In this document: in pieces, positions 55,826-64,000 of the stretch
Numbering within the stretch: position 1 is the first letter of the stretch
Layout of the letters: the number at the start of each line of letters is the position of its first letter
From: Actinospica robiniae DSM 44927
GTDB taxonomy: Bacteria; Actinomycetota; Actinomycetes; Streptomycetales; Catenulisporaceae
Assembly: GCF_000504285.1 (NCBI RefSeq)
Contig: NZ_KI632511.1
Location: 7,422,154 to 7,486,153 of the forward strand
Length of the DNA stretch: 64,000 bases
Direction: 5' to 3'
The notes under the pieces: model-generated
Told to the model about the DNA's origin: nothing
Seen by the model: only the letters and a program-made list of their open reading frames with translations
The model's database searches: none
Translations under genes and position numbers: made by a program

Positions 55826-56848
55826 GTGGTCGTCGACAGCGGGCGGAGGCGCCCGACGATCGAGGACGTGGCGGCGGCCGCGGGCGTGTCCCGCGGCACC
55901 GTCTCCCGCGTGCTCAACGGCGGGATCAACGTCTCGCCGTCGGCGCTCGCCGCCGTGAACAAGGCGATAAAGCAGACCGGGTACGTGGTCAACACGCACG
56001 CCCGTTCGCTGGTGACGCAGCGTTCGGGCTCGGTGGCCTTCATCCTGTCCGAACCGCAGGAGAAGTTCTTCGAGGACCCCAACTTCCAGGTGCTGCTGCG
56101 CGGATGCACCCAGGCCCTGGCCGCCCACGACATCCCGCTGCTGCTGTCCATCGCGGACAGCGAGCCGGACCTGGAACGGGTGGTGCGCTTCATCTCCGGC
56201 GGCCACATCGACGGCGCGCTGCTGGTCTCCACGCACGCGGGCAACCCGGTGATAGGCCGGCTGGCCTCGCTCGGCATCCCGACCGTGGCCTGCGGCCTGC
56301 CGATCGGGCACGAGCAGGAGCTGGCGTACGTCGCGGTGAACGAGGCCGAGGGCGGCCGGCTGGCCACGGCGCACCTGGCGAGCCTGGGCCGGCGCCGGAT
56401 CGCCACCGTCACCGGTCCGCTGGACACGCCCGGCGGCCGGGACCGGCTGGCCGGCTACCGGGAGGCGCTGGGGCAGGCCGGGATCGGGTTCGACCAGAGC
56501 CTGATCGCGCACGGCGACTACACCCGGCTGTCCGGCCAGGCCGCCATGGAGGACCTGCTGCGCCGCACGCCCGACCTCGACGCCGTGTTCGTCGCCTCGG
56601 ACCTGATGGCCCGCGGCGCGCTGGACGCGCTCGAGCGGGCCGGGCGCTCGGTGCCGGGCGACGTGGCCGTGGTCGGGTTCGACGACTCGCTGGCCGCCTC
56701 GGCCGGCCGGCCCGGGCTGACCACGGTGCGCCAGCCGTACAAGCGGGTGTGCGAGGAGATGGTGCGGCTGCTGCTCGCGCTGCTCGACGGGCAGGAGCCG
56801 GCCGCCGTCATACTGCCGGTGGAGCTGGTGCGCCGGGAGACCGCCTGA
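55826..56848 (+). CDS. LacI-family repressor of the galactan genes
   Basis: 340 residues. HTH and hinge in TIEDVAAAAGVSRGTVSRVLNG (11-32), then a sugar-binding domain (SVAFILSEPQEKFFEDPNF ... VFVASDLMARGALDALERAGRSVPGDVAVVGFDDS). It most likely binds the five AGCGCT-centred palindromes at 48392, 48533, 52317, 52342 and 52431, and is released by a galactose or galactobiose signal. GTG at 55826. 59 bp after the second permease and probably in its operon, giving feedback control. Its stop is 22 bp before rsmH. Confidence 0.9.
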   Translation: MVVDSGRRRPTIEDVAAAAGVSRGTVSRVLNGGINVSPSALAAVNKAIKQTGYVVNTHARSLVTQRSGSVAFILSEPQEKFFEDPNFQVLLRGCTQALAAHDIPLLLSIADSEPDLERVVRFISGGHIDGALLVSTHAGNPVIGRLASLGIPTVACGLPIGHEQELAYVAVNEAEGGRLATAHLASLGRRRIATVTGPLDTPGGRDRLAGYREALGQAGIGFDQSLIAHGDYTRLSGQAAMEDLLRRTPDLDAVFVASDLMARGALDALERAGRSVPGDVAVVGFDDSLAASAGRPGLTTVRQPYKRVCEEMVRLLLALLDGQEPAAVILPVELVRRETA

Positions 56849-56855
56849 TCACTTG

Positions 56856-56861
56856 TAGAGT
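56856..56861 (+). promoter_or_regulatory. Candidate -10 element of rsmH
   Basis: TAGAGT, the same hexamer as in the mraZ promoter, ends eight bases before the rsmH ATG. No ribosome binding site precedes rsmH. It lies directly after the LacI gene. Confidence 0.5.
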
Positions 56862-56869
56862 GCTCCGGG

Positions 56870-57925
56870 ATGGACGGCGCCGGAGCACGGCGCGGGCGAG
56901 AACGAAGGCGGCCGCTGGTGGACGGGCTGGATTCGGCCGAGGCAGCGGAGGCCCCGAAGGCTCCGCACGTCCCGGTCATGCTGACCGAGTGCGTCGAAGC
57001 GCTCGACGTCGCGGACGCGGCTCCGCGTGCCGTGCTGGTGGACTGCACCCTCGGCCTCGGCGGGCACAGCGAGGCGCTGCTCGAGCGCTACCCGGGCGCG
57101 CGGCTGTTCGGACTCGACCGCGACCCGGAGGCGCTCGCCCGCTCCCGGGCCCGGCTGGCCCGCTTCGGCGACCGCTTCGAGGCGGTGCACGCGGTCTACG
57201 ACGAGCTGCCGGACGTGCTCGCCGAACGGGGCGTCAAACGCGTCCACGGCGTGCTGTTCGACCTCGGGGTCTCCTCCATGCAGCTCGACATGCGCGAGCG
57301 CGGCTTCGCCTACGCGTATGACGCCCCGTTGGACATGCGGATGGACCAGACCGCGTCCCTGACCGCGTACGAGGTCGTCAACGGCTACGGGGTGAACGAG
57401 CTGACCCGGATCCTGCGCGACTACGGCGAGGAGCGCTTCGCCCGGCGGGTGGCGCAGGCGATCGTGGCCGAGCGGCAGCGCGCGCCGATCGAGCGCACCG
57501 GGGTGCTGGCCGAGCTGGTGCGCACCGCGATCCCGGCGGCGACCCGGCGTACCGGCGGGCATCCGGCCAAGCGGACGTTCCAGGCCCTGCGGATCGAGGT
57601 GAACGGGGAGCTCGAGGTGCTCGGCCGGGCGATCCCGCGCGCGGTGGACCTGCTCGCCGTCGGCGGTCGCGTGGCAGTGCTCTCCTACCACTCGCTCGAG
57701 GACCGCTGGGTCAAGCGCGTGTTCGCGGCCGGCGCGCAGTCCACGGCGCCGCGCGGGCTGCCGGTCGCGCCGCCCGGGACCGAGCCGGTGCTCCAGCTGC
57801 TCACCCGGGGAGCGCAGGAGCCGACGACCGAGGAGATCGAGGCCAATCCCCGGGCTGCCTCGGCGAAGTTCCGGGTGGCCGAGCGGGTCCGGCCGGGGTC
57901 GGTGCAGGCCCGGCTCGAGGTGTAG
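56870..57925 (+). CDS. rsmH: 16S rRNA m4C1402 methyltransferase RsmH
   Basis: 351 residues (older name MraW). [13 protein letters not shown] begins the core after a 30-residue extension; [15 protein letters not shown] is the SAM loop; [39 protein letters not shown] and [15 protein letters not shown] are the remaining family motifs. Methylates the ribosomal P site. The ATG at 56870 has no Shine-Dalgarno; TAGAGT directly upstream suggests a leaderless mRNA, so the downstream dcw genes need not depend on mraZ transcription. Confidence 0.95.
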   Translation: MDGAGARRGRERRRPLVDGLDSAEAAEAPKAPHVPVMLTECVEALDVADAAPRAVLVDCTLGLGGHSEALLERYPGARLFGLDRDPEALARSRARLARFGDRFEAVHAVYDELPDVLAERGVKRVHGVLFDLGVSSMQLDMRERGFAYAYDAPLDMRMDQTASLTAYEVVNGYGVNELTRILRDYGEERFARRVAQAIVAERQRAPIERTGVLAELVRTAIPAATRRTGGHPAKRTFQALRIEVNGELEVLGRAIPRAVDLLAVGGRVAVLSYHSLEDRWVKRVFAAGAQSTAPRGLPVAPPGTEPVLQLLTRGAQEPTTEEIEANPRAASAKFRVAERVRPGSVQARLEV

Positions 57926-58031
57926 AGCGGCGGATGACGCCGCGTCAAGCGATGTCAGAGGCCGGATGTCGCAGCACGCCGCACGCCGCTGCTGACGCAT
58001 AGTCCGCGCTTGGTAGGCGATACTGGCCCTC

Positions 58032-58640
58032 GTGGCTGAGCGACCGTCGAGACAGGGGCAGGGGCCGCGGCTCGCCGTGATCGAGGGCTGGGCCGGGCGG
58101 CGGTCGGCGATCCCGTTCGCCCTGCTGGTGCTCGGCGTGCTGCTGGCCGGGCTGATCGGGCTGCTGTCGCTGAACACGGCGATGGACGAGAACTCGATCC
58201 GGACGCAGCAGGCCGAACAACGCCAGGCGCAGTTGAACGACCGGGCGCAGCAGCTCTCCCAGCAGCTGTCCGGACTCTCCGGACCGGCCGCGCTGGCCTC
58301 GGCCGCGGCCGCGCAGGGGCTCGTGCCGAACCCGCAGCCGGCGTTCCTGAACCCGACCACCGGCGCCGTGCTGGGCTCGCCGCGCCCCGCGCCGACCCCG
58401 TCGCCCCCGCCGAAGCCGAGCCTCAAGCCCAGCGCGACCGCGTCCGGCTCCGCATCGGCCGGTACGACCGCCACGGCGAGCGCGACGGCGGGCACCACGG
58501 CCACGGCGAGCACGACAGCGTCCGCCGGCACGGCCACGACGGCGACGGTGAAGACGACGGTGAAGTCGCTGACGTCTCCGAGCCCGGCCCCGCACGCGAA
58601 ACCGACGCCGAGTCACTCAGCATCCGGGAGCCCGCGATGA
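58032..58640 (+). CDS. ftsL: FtsL-like septum protein
   Basis: 202 residues: a short cytoplasmic end, one TM helix (about 27-47, AIPFALLVLGVLLAGLIGLLSL), a coiled coil (NSIRTQQAEQRQAQLNDRAQQLSQQLS) and a long low-complexity tail rich in Ala, Thr, Ser and Pro. Topology and place between rsmH and ftsI identify the divisome protein FtsL, which recruits FtsI and FtsW. The tail is longer than usual. GTG at 58032, with GATACT eight bases upstream as possible -10. Its stop overlaps ftsI (ATGA). Confidence 0.82.
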   Translation: MAERPSRQGQGPRLAVIEGWAGRRSAIPFALLVLGVLLAGLIGLLSLNTAMDENSIRTQQAEQRQAQLNDRAQQLSQQLSGLSGPAALASAAAAQGLVPNPQPAFLNPTTGAVLGSPRPAPTPSPPPKPSLKPSATASGSASAGTTATASATAGTTATASTTASAGTATTATVKTTVKSLTSPSPAPHAKPTPSHSASGSPR

Positions 58641-60490
58641 GCCAGACCCCGAACCGGCCGCGCTCCGGCGGCGCCCGTCCCGCCGACGCGGCCAAGGCCG
58701 CCCCGGCCAAGCCCGCCGCACCGCTGCGGCTCGGCCGCCCGCGCCGCCGGCTGCGCGTCGGCCTGGTCGCGCTCGCCTTCGTCTTCTCGCTCTACGGCGG
58801 CCGGCTGATCCAGCTTCAGGTCACCGACAGCGCCGGGTTCGCCGCGAAGGCGGCCGCCGACCGGACCGCCGACGTCACCCTCTACGCCACCCGCGGCTCG
58901 ATCCTGGACGCCTCGGGCAAGCCGCTGGCCGAGTCGGTGGACGCCGTCGACGTCATCGCCGACCCGCTGGTGATCGCCCAGGCCAAGCAGAACCCGTCGG
59001 TCTACGCCTCGAAGCTGGCCGCCTACCTCGGCAACCCGCCCGGCAGCTTCGACGTGGCGGCGCTGCGGACCAAGCTGGCGAACTCGACCTCGCAGTACGC
59101 GGTGCTGGCCCGCCAGGTCAGCCCGGACGTGTGGAAGCGGATCAAGGCGCTGGGGCTGGCCGGGATCACCGGCAACTCCGACCCCAAGGTGGTCTACCCG
59201 CAGGGCGCGCTCGCGGCCAACGCCGTCGGCTTCATCAACTCCGAGGGCGTGGGCGCGGCCGGGCTCGAGCAGGAGTACCAGAGCATGCTCGCCGGCAGCG
59301 ACGGCAAGATCTCGTATCAGGCCGCTTACGGCTACGAGATCCCCACCACCGGCATCAACGAGAAGGCCGCGGTCGACGGCACCTCGGTGCAGACGACCAT
59401 AGACAGCAACATCCAGTGGGCCGCCCAGCAGGCCCTCGACGCCGAGGTGAGGTCCACCGACGCCGCGCTCGGCACGGTCGTGGTGATGGACCCGCGCACC
59501 GGGGCGGTCCTGGCCCTGGCCTCCTCGCCCTCCTATGATCCGACCAATCTCGCCGCGGCCACCTCCGAGCAGCTCGGCGATCCCGCCGTCTCCGACGTCT
59601 TCGAGCCGGGCTCGGTGGCCAAGGTCGTCACCATGTCGGCCGAACTGCAGCAGGGCGTGACCAACCCGGGGACGAAGGTGGTCGTGCCCCCGACCTTGAA
59701 CACCGGCGACGGATACACCGTGCACGACGACGACCCGCACGGCACCGAGCACCTGACGCTCAACGGGATCCTGGCCGAGTCGAGCAACATCGGCACCGAC
59801 CTGACCTCGCTGCAGCTCTCGCCGAACAACATGGCCGAGCGCAACGCCATACTGTACGACTACTTCTCCGCTTTCGGCCTCGGCCGCGCCTCCGGCCTCG
59901 GGCTGCCCGGCGAGTCGCCCGGCATCCTCGCCCCGGCCGCCGACTGGAACCACTCGCAGCAGTACACCGTCGCCTTCGGCCAGGGCCTGTCCGTCAACGC
60001 CATCCAGGCCACCAGCGTCTACGCCACCATCGCGAACAACGGCGTGCGGGTGACCCCGAACCTGGTCAAGGGCTTCGTCGGCCCCGACGGCAGTTTCACC
60101 GCGGCACCCGCGCCGATGCGCGCCCAGGTGGTCTCCCCGCAGGTCGCGAAGCAGGTCTCGGAGATGATGGAGTCGGTGGTCTCCGACGCGGGAACCGCGG
60201 CCACGGCCGAGATCCCCGGCTACCGCGTGGCCGGCAAGACCGGTACCGCCAACCGCTTCGTCGCCTCCTGCCGCGGCTACTGCGGGTACACCGCCTCGTT
60301 CATCGGCTACGCGCCCGCGGACAGCCCGCAGCTGGTCATCGGGGTCTACGTGGAGGGTCCGCAGGGCGCCAACCACTTCGGCGGCAGCGTGGCGGCGCCG
60401 GTGTTCCAGAAGCTCATGTCCTACGCCCTGCAGGAGCGGGGCGTCGCGCCGACCGGAGCCAAGTCGCCCGACCTGCCCATCACCTGGTAG
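58637..60490 (+). CDS. ftsI: Septal penicillin-binding protein FtsI (PBP3)
   Basis: 617 residues: TM helix about 40-56, pedestal with RGSILDASGKPLAES, and transpeptidase with SVAK (Ser 326, Lys 329), SSN (382-384) and KTGT (534). Cross-links septal peptidoglycan. Two cysteines (545 and 549, SCRGYC) lie after KTGT, as in streptomycete relatives. ATG at 58637 overlaps the ftsL stop by four bases. Confidence 0.95.
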   Translation: MSQTPNRPRSGGARPADAAKAAPAKPAAPLRLGRPRRRLRVGLVALAFVFSLYGGRLIQLQVTDSAGFAAKAAADRTADVTLYATRGSILDASGKPLAESVDAVDVIADPLVIAQAKQNPSVYASKLAAYLGNPPGSFDVAALRTKLANSTSQYAVLARQVSPDVWKRIKALGLAGITGNSDPKVVYPQGALAANAVGFINSEGVGAAGLEQEYQSMLAGSDGKISYQAAYGYEIPTTGINEKAAVDGTSVQTTIDSNIQWAAQQALDAEVRSTDAALGTVVVMDPRTGAVLALASSPSYDPTNLAAATSEQLGDPAVSDVFEPGSVAKVVTMSAELQQGVTNPGTKVVVPPTLNTGDGYTVHDDDPHGTEHLTLNGILAESSNIGTDLTSLQLSPNNMAERNAILYDYFSAFGLGRASGLGLPGESPGILAPAADWNHSQQYTVAFGQGLSVNAIQATSVYATIANNGVRVTPNLVKGFVGPDGSFTAAPAPMRAQVVSPQVAKQVSEMMESVVSDAGTAATAEIPGYRVAGKTGTANRFVASCRGYCGYTASFIGYAPADSPQLVIGVYVEGPQGANHFGGSVAAPVFQKLMSYALQERGVAPTGAKSPDLPITW

Positions 60491-60562
60491 CCGGGCCGTC
60501 ACGCGGCGCAGCGGCGCGCGGGCCGGTCGCGGGGCGTGGCACGCGCGGGGGCGAGAACGCGG

Positions 60563-60568
60563 TAGCCT
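60563..60568 (+). promoter_or_regulatory. Candidate -10 element of murE
   Basis: TAGCCT ends seven bases before the murE GTG in the 85-bp gap after ftsI; no ribosome binding site, so leaderless expression is likely. Confidence 0.45.
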
Positions 60569-60575
60569 GCCGAAC

Positions 60576-62177
60576 GTGCCCTCCCCGTCCCACCCTCAAA
60601 CCTCCGCTTCCACTCCGGCCCCCGATCCCCGGCCGCAGGCCGATCCGGGCCGGACGCTCAAGGAGCTCGCCGCGGCGCTTGCGCAGGCCAGGATCGTCGG
60701 CACGCACGACGCGCTGGATCTGGAAGTGCGCGGCTTCACCCTCGACTCCCGCGCGGTGCGGCCGGGCGACCTGTACGCCGCGCTGCCCGGGGCCCTGGCC
60801 CACGGCGCCCAGTTCGCCGACGACGCGGCCGCCCGCGGCGCGGTGGCCGTGCTGACCGACGAGGAGGGCGCCAAGCTCTCCGCCGAGGCCGGTCTGCCCA
60901 CCGTGCTCGTGCCCGAGGTGCGCCCGGCGCTCGGCCCGGTCGGCGCGGCCCTCTACGGCCACCCGGCCGAGGCCATGACGATGCTCGGGATCACCGGGAC
61001 CAACGGCAAGACGACCACCAGCTTCCTGATGGACGGCGGCCTGCGCGCGGCGGGCGTGCGCACCGGCGTCATCGGCACCACCGGCACCTGGATCGGCGAC
61101 ACCGCCGTCAAGACCCTGCGCACCACCCCGGAGGCGCCGGATCTGCAGGCGCTGCTCGCCGCCATGCGCGGGCACGAGGTGCAGGCGGTCTCGATGGAGG
61201 TCTCCAGCCACGCGCTGGCGTACGGACGCACCGCCGGGATCCGTTACCGGGTGGCCGCCTTCACCAACCTGACGCAGGACCACCTCGACTTCCACGCCGA
61301 CTTCGAGGACTACTTCGAGGCCAAGGCGAAGCTGTTCACGCCCGGCTACACGCAGCTGGCCGTGGTCAACATCGACGACCCGTACGGCCGCCGCATCGCC
61401 GAGCGGGCGCGCGGGTTCGGCATCGAGACCTGGACCATCTCGCCCACCGGCCAGCCGGCCGACTGGCGCGCGGTGGACATCGACTCGAGCATCAACGGCT
61501 CGGCCTTCACCGTGGTCGGCCCGGACGGCGCCCGCCGCGGTGCCTCGGTCCGGCTGGCCGGCCAGTTCAACGTGGCCAACGCGCTGACCGCGATCGTCTC
61601 GCTGATCGCCGCCGGGATCGAGCCGACCTCGGCGATCGCCGGCGTGGGCGCGGTGCCCGGGGTGCCGGGCCGGGTCCAGCGGATCGAGGCCGGCCAGGAG
61701 TACCTGGCCGTGGTCGACTACTCGCACACCCCCGACTCGATCAGCAACGTGCTGGCCGCGCTGCGCCCGGTCACCGCCGGGCGGCTGCGCATCGTCGTGG
61801 GCTGCGGCGGGGACCGGGACCGGGCCAAGCGGCCGCTGATGGGCGCGGCCGCGGCCGAGGGCGCCGACGAGGTCATCCTCACCAACGACAACCCGCGCTC
61901 CGAGGACCCGCTGGCCATCCTGGCCGCGGCCGAGGTCGGCGCGCGGTCCGCGGCGGCGGCCGGGGCGCGGGCCGAGATCGAGGTCTGCCCCGACCGGGCC
62001 GAGGCGATCGCCCGCGCGGTCGCCCGCAGCGAGGCCGGCGACACCGTGGTGGTGGCCGGCAAGGGACACGAACAAGGTCAGGAGATCGCCGGAGTGATCC
62101 ACCCCTTCGACGACGCGGCGGTCCTGCGCGCCGCGATCCAGCACGCCGCGGCCGGGCGAGAGGCGGCGCACGGGTGA
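60576..62177 (+). CDS. murE: UDP-MurNAc-L-Ala-D-Glu:meso-DAP ligase
   Basis: 533 residues. ATP loop GITGTNGKTTT near 138-148; NLTQDHLDFH; HTPDSISNVL; and TNDNPRSEDP, whose DNPR sequence selects meso-diaminopimelate over lysine. Cytoplasmic peptidoglycan step that uses the product of DapF. A 25-residue Pro/Ser lead precedes the fold. GTG at 60576; its stop overlaps murF by four bases. Confidence 0.96.
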   Translation: MPSPSHPQTSASTPAPDPRPQADPGRTLKELAAALAQARIVGTHDALDLEVRGFTLDSRAVRPGDLYAALPGALAHGAQFADDAAARGAVAVLTDEEGAKLSAEAGLPTVLVPEVRPALGPVGAALYGHPAEAMTMLGITGTNGKTTTSFLMDGGLRAAGVRTGVIGTTGTWIGDTAVKTLRTTPEAPDLQALLAAMRGHEVQAVSMEVSSHALAYGRTAGIRYRVAAFTNLTQDHLDFHADFEDYFEAKAKLFTPGYTQLAVVNIDDPYGRRIAERARGFGIETWTISPTGQPADWRAVDIDSSINGSAFTVVGPDGARRGASVRLAGQFNVANALTAIVSLIAAGIEPTSAIAGVGAVPGVPGRVQRIEAGQEYLAVVDYSHTPDSISNVLAALRPVTAGRLRIVVGCGGDRDRAKRPLMGAAAAEGADEVILTNDNPRSEDPLAILAAAEVGARSAAAAGARAEIEVCPDRAEAIARAVARSEAGDTVVVAGKGHEQGQEIAGVIHPFDDAAVLRAAIQHAAAGREAAHG

Positions 62178-63613
62178 TCGCACTCACGCTCGGCGAACTC
62201 GCCCGGATCGTGGACGGCGAGCTCGCCCCCGGAACCGACCCCGCGATCACCGTCACCGGCCCCGCCTTCCTCGACTCGCGCGAGATCGTGCCGGGCGGCC
62301 TGTTCGCCGCCTTCGACGGCGAGCAGGCCGACGGACACGACTACGCCTCCTCGGCGATCGAGGCGGGCGCCGCGGCGATGCTCGGCAGCCGGGACGCGGG
62401 CGTGCCCGGGGTCCTGGTGCCCGACGTGGAGGCGGCCCTCGGCCGGCTGGCCCGGGAGGTGCTGCTGCGGCTGACCGGCACCACGGTGATCGCGCTCACC
62501 GGCTCCTCCGGCAAGACCTCGACCAAGGACATGCTCGGCCAGGTGCTCTCCGGCCACGGCCCGACCGTGTTCACCGAGGGTTCCTTCAACAACGAGAAGG
62601 GCCTTCCGCTCACCGTCCTGCGGGCCGATCAGGACACGAAGTTCCTGGTGCTGGAGATGGGCGCCCGCGGCATCGGTCATATCAAATACCTGTGTGAACT
62701 GGCCCCGCCCCGCGTCGGCCTGGTGCTCAACATCGGCAGCGCCCACGCAGGCGAGTTCGGCTCGAAGGAGCAGACCGCGCTGGCCAAGGGCGAGCTGATC
62801 GAGGCGCTGCCGCCGGAGGGTCTGGCCGTGCTCAACGCCGACGACCCCTACGTGGCCGAGATGGAGGTGCGCACCGTGGCGGAGACGATCACCTTCGGCG
62901 AGCACCCCTCCGCCCGGGTGCGCGCCGAGGACGTCGAGCTCGACCAGAACGGCTGCCCGTCGTTCACCCTCGTGCTCAGTGCCGCCGACGCTTCGTTGAG
63001 CCGAGCCGAGCCGGACCTTGCCGACGCCGCGTCGGCGCGCGTGGCCCTCCAGGTCGTCGGGGAGCACCACGTCTCCAACGCCCTGGCCGTGGCCGCCGTC
63101 TGTCTCGGCGTGGGCATGTCCGTACCCGAAGTCGCCGCCGGCCTGGCCGCGGCGCGGGCGCTGAGCGGCGGCCGGATGGCCGTGACCGCCCGGCCCGACG
63201 GCGTCGTCGTGATCGACGACGCCTACAACGCCAACCCGGAGTCGGTGCGAGCCGGTCTCAAAGCCCTGGTCACCCTGGCGCGCTCGCGCCCGGGCGCGCG
63301 GTCGTGGGCGGTGCTCGGCCACATGGCAGAGCTCGGCGACCGCTCGGTGGAGGAGCATGACGCGATCGGCCGTTTGGCCGTACGCTTGCGCATCGACCGG
63401 CTGGTGGCCGTCGGCGCCGAAGCCGCGATGATCCACGCCGGTGCCGGCCACGAGGGCTCCGGCGGCCAGGAGACCACACTGGTGGCCGATTCGGACGAGG
63501 CGATCGCGCTGCTGCGCGAGCAGCTGCGTCCGGGGGACGTCGTGCTGGTGAAGGCGTCCCATTCCGTCGGCCTGCGCCGGGTGGCCCGAGCCCTGCTGGA
63601 GGATCCACAGTGA
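62174..63613 (+). CDS. murF: UDP-MurNAc-pentapeptide synthetase (D-Ala-D-Ala adding)
   Basis: 479 residues. ATP loop ALTGSSGKTSTKDML (about 107-121), NNEKGLPLTVL, VVLEMGARGIGHIKYL-type stretch, GEHHVSNALAVAAV and VVIDDAYNANPESV. Final cytoplasmic amino-acid addition before MraY. GTG at 62174 overlaps murE's stop (GTGA); its own stop shares one base with mraY (TGATG). Full length. Confidence 0.96.
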   Translation: MIALTLGELARIVDGELAPGTDPAITVTGPAFLDSREIVPGGLFAAFDGEQADGHDYASSAIEAGAAAMLGSRDAGVPGVLVPDVEAALGRLAREVLLRLTGTTVIALTGSSGKTSTKDMLGQVLSGHGPTVFTEGSFNNEKGLPLTVLRADQDTKFLVLEMGARGIGHIKYLCELAPPRVGLVLNIGSAHAGEFGSKEQTALAKGELIEALPPEGLAVLNADDPYVAEMEVRTVAETITFGEHPSARVRAEDVELDQNGCPSFTLVLSAADASLSRAEPDLADAASARVALQVVGEHHVSNALAVAAVCLGVGMSVPEVAAGLAAARALSGGRMAVTARPDGVVVIDDAYNANPESVRAGLKALVTLARSRPGARSWAVLGHMAELGDRSVEEHDAIGRLAVRLRIDRLVAVGAEAAMIHAGAGHEGSGGQETTLVADSDEAIALLREQLRPGDVVLVKASHSVGLRRVARALLEDPQ

Positions 63614-64000
63614 TGAGAGCGGTCCTGTACGCGAGCGTGATCGCGCTGGTGTGCTCGTTGATCGGCACACCGGTGGCGGTCAAGCTCTTCGCCCGTCGCG
63701 GTTACGGACAGGAGATCCGCGAGGACGGCCCGCAGTCGCACCAGGTCAAGCGCGGCACGCCGACCATGGGCGGCACCGTGATCGTCCTGTCCACCCTCAT
63801 CGCCTACTTCGTCACCAAGGGCCTGACCGGCAAGTGGCCGACCAGTTCGGCGCTGCTGGTGCTGTTCCTGATGACCGGTCTGGGCATGGTCGGCTTCCTG
63901 GACGACTTCATCAAGATCTACAAGCAGCGCTCGCTCGGCCTGCGGACCAAGGCGAAGCTGATCGGCCAGTCGGTGGTCGCGATCGCGTTCGCCATCCTGG
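63613..64000 (+). CDS. mraY: Phospho-MurNAc-pentapeptide translocase, 3' end cut by window edge
   Basis: The first 129 residues of the membrane enzyme that makes lipid I. MRAVLYASVIALVCSLIGTPVAVKLFARRGYGQ, then DGPQSHQVKRGTPTMGG (the diagnostic MraY stretch) and GFLDDFIKIYKQRSLGLRTKAKL with the catalytic Asp pair. ATG at 63613 shares its A with the murF stop. The gene continues past position 64000, presumably to murD and ftsW. Confidence 0.95.
   Translation, partial: MRAVLYASVIALVCSLIGTPVAVKLFARRGYGQEIREDGPQSHQVKRGTPTMGGTVIVLSTLIAYFVTKGLTGKWPTSSALLVLFLMTGLGMVGFLDDFIKIYKQRSLGLRTKAKLIGQSVVAIAFAIL

Noticed and set aside
57952-58002. 16-codon frame between rsmH and ftsL
   Set aside because: No ribosome binding site or conservation evidence; probably chance.
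58637-60490. Cysteine pair after KTGT in FtsI as a redox switch
   Set aside because: As far as I recall, streptomycete FtsI proteins have a similar Cys pair here, so it is not special to this genome.

Overview
The window is chromosomal DNA from a high-GC, mycelial-type actinobacterium. Third codon positions are strongly G/C, GTG starts are common, and several genes appear to be leaderless. Gene families and local order resemble Streptomyces and its relatives (recA-recX...miaB-antitoxin-miaA-dapF; hemH-IMPase-CutRS...dut; MoxR-DUF58-transglutaminase beside mraZ), but the blocks are joined differently. A Catenulispora/Actinospica/Streptacidiphilus-like lineage is my inference; the sequence does not prove a genus. 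No rRNA, tRNA, CRISPR array, phage or transposase was seen.

Layout. 1-9.2 kb: map (cut by the left edge), a small SPOR-like gene, a SIS-like protein, panB, an M50 membrane protease, a UPF0309 SIS protein, a NagD-type phosphatase, an MgtC-like membrane protein with a His-rich tail, a hexapeptide acyltransferase and guaB1. 9.7-18.1 kb: a secreted Ig-like protein, then recA-recX with a LexA box far upstream, a lone glutamate-type binding protein, miaB, a Rv0909/MT0933-type antitoxin-like gene, miaA and dapF. 18.4-25.3 kb: an aldonolactone oxidase, the coproporphyrin ferrochelatase, an inositol-phosphatase-like gene, a CutR/CutS-like two-component pair followed by a 59-bp tandem repeat, and a gamma-carbonic-anhydrase-like gene. 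25.5-32.3 kb: the conserved actinobacterial block DUF4193, DUF3093, thioesterase, dut, DUF3710, DUF3159, two TrkA proteins and a TRAM RNA methyltransferase. 32.3-40.7 kb: glyA behind a ZTP (pfl) riboswitch, the proline catabolic genes with a divergent PucR-type regulator, DNA polymerase IV, a methyltransferase and DUF3040.

40.8-64 kb is the division and cell-wall (dcw) region. A minus-strand MoxR-DUF58-transglutaminase operon diverges from mraZ, which has a clear MraZ operator array. The rest of the cluster (rsmH, ftsL-like, ftsI, murE, murF, mraY) begins 10.3 kb later. The gap holds a Scr1-type XRE regulator with a DUF397 gene and a complete galactan-use module: a secreted GH53 endo-galactanase with an N-terminal binding domain, a cytoplasmic GH42 beta-galactosidase, an ABC importer without its ATPase, and a LacI regulator. 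At least five near-identical palindromes (TGGGAGCGCTCAC type) flank these genes and are the obvious LacI operators. The split dcw cluster with an embedded sugar regulon, and the promoter-like element directly before rsmH, are the most interesting features.

How the genes work together: GH53 would cut beta-1,4-galactan outside the cell, the lipoprotein and two permeases would import galacto-oligosaccharides, and GH42 would release galactose under LacI control. PucR-ProDH-P5CDH would turn proline into glutamate. glyA (ZTP-controlled), dut, guaB1 and panB supply one-carbon, nucleotide and CoA metabolism.
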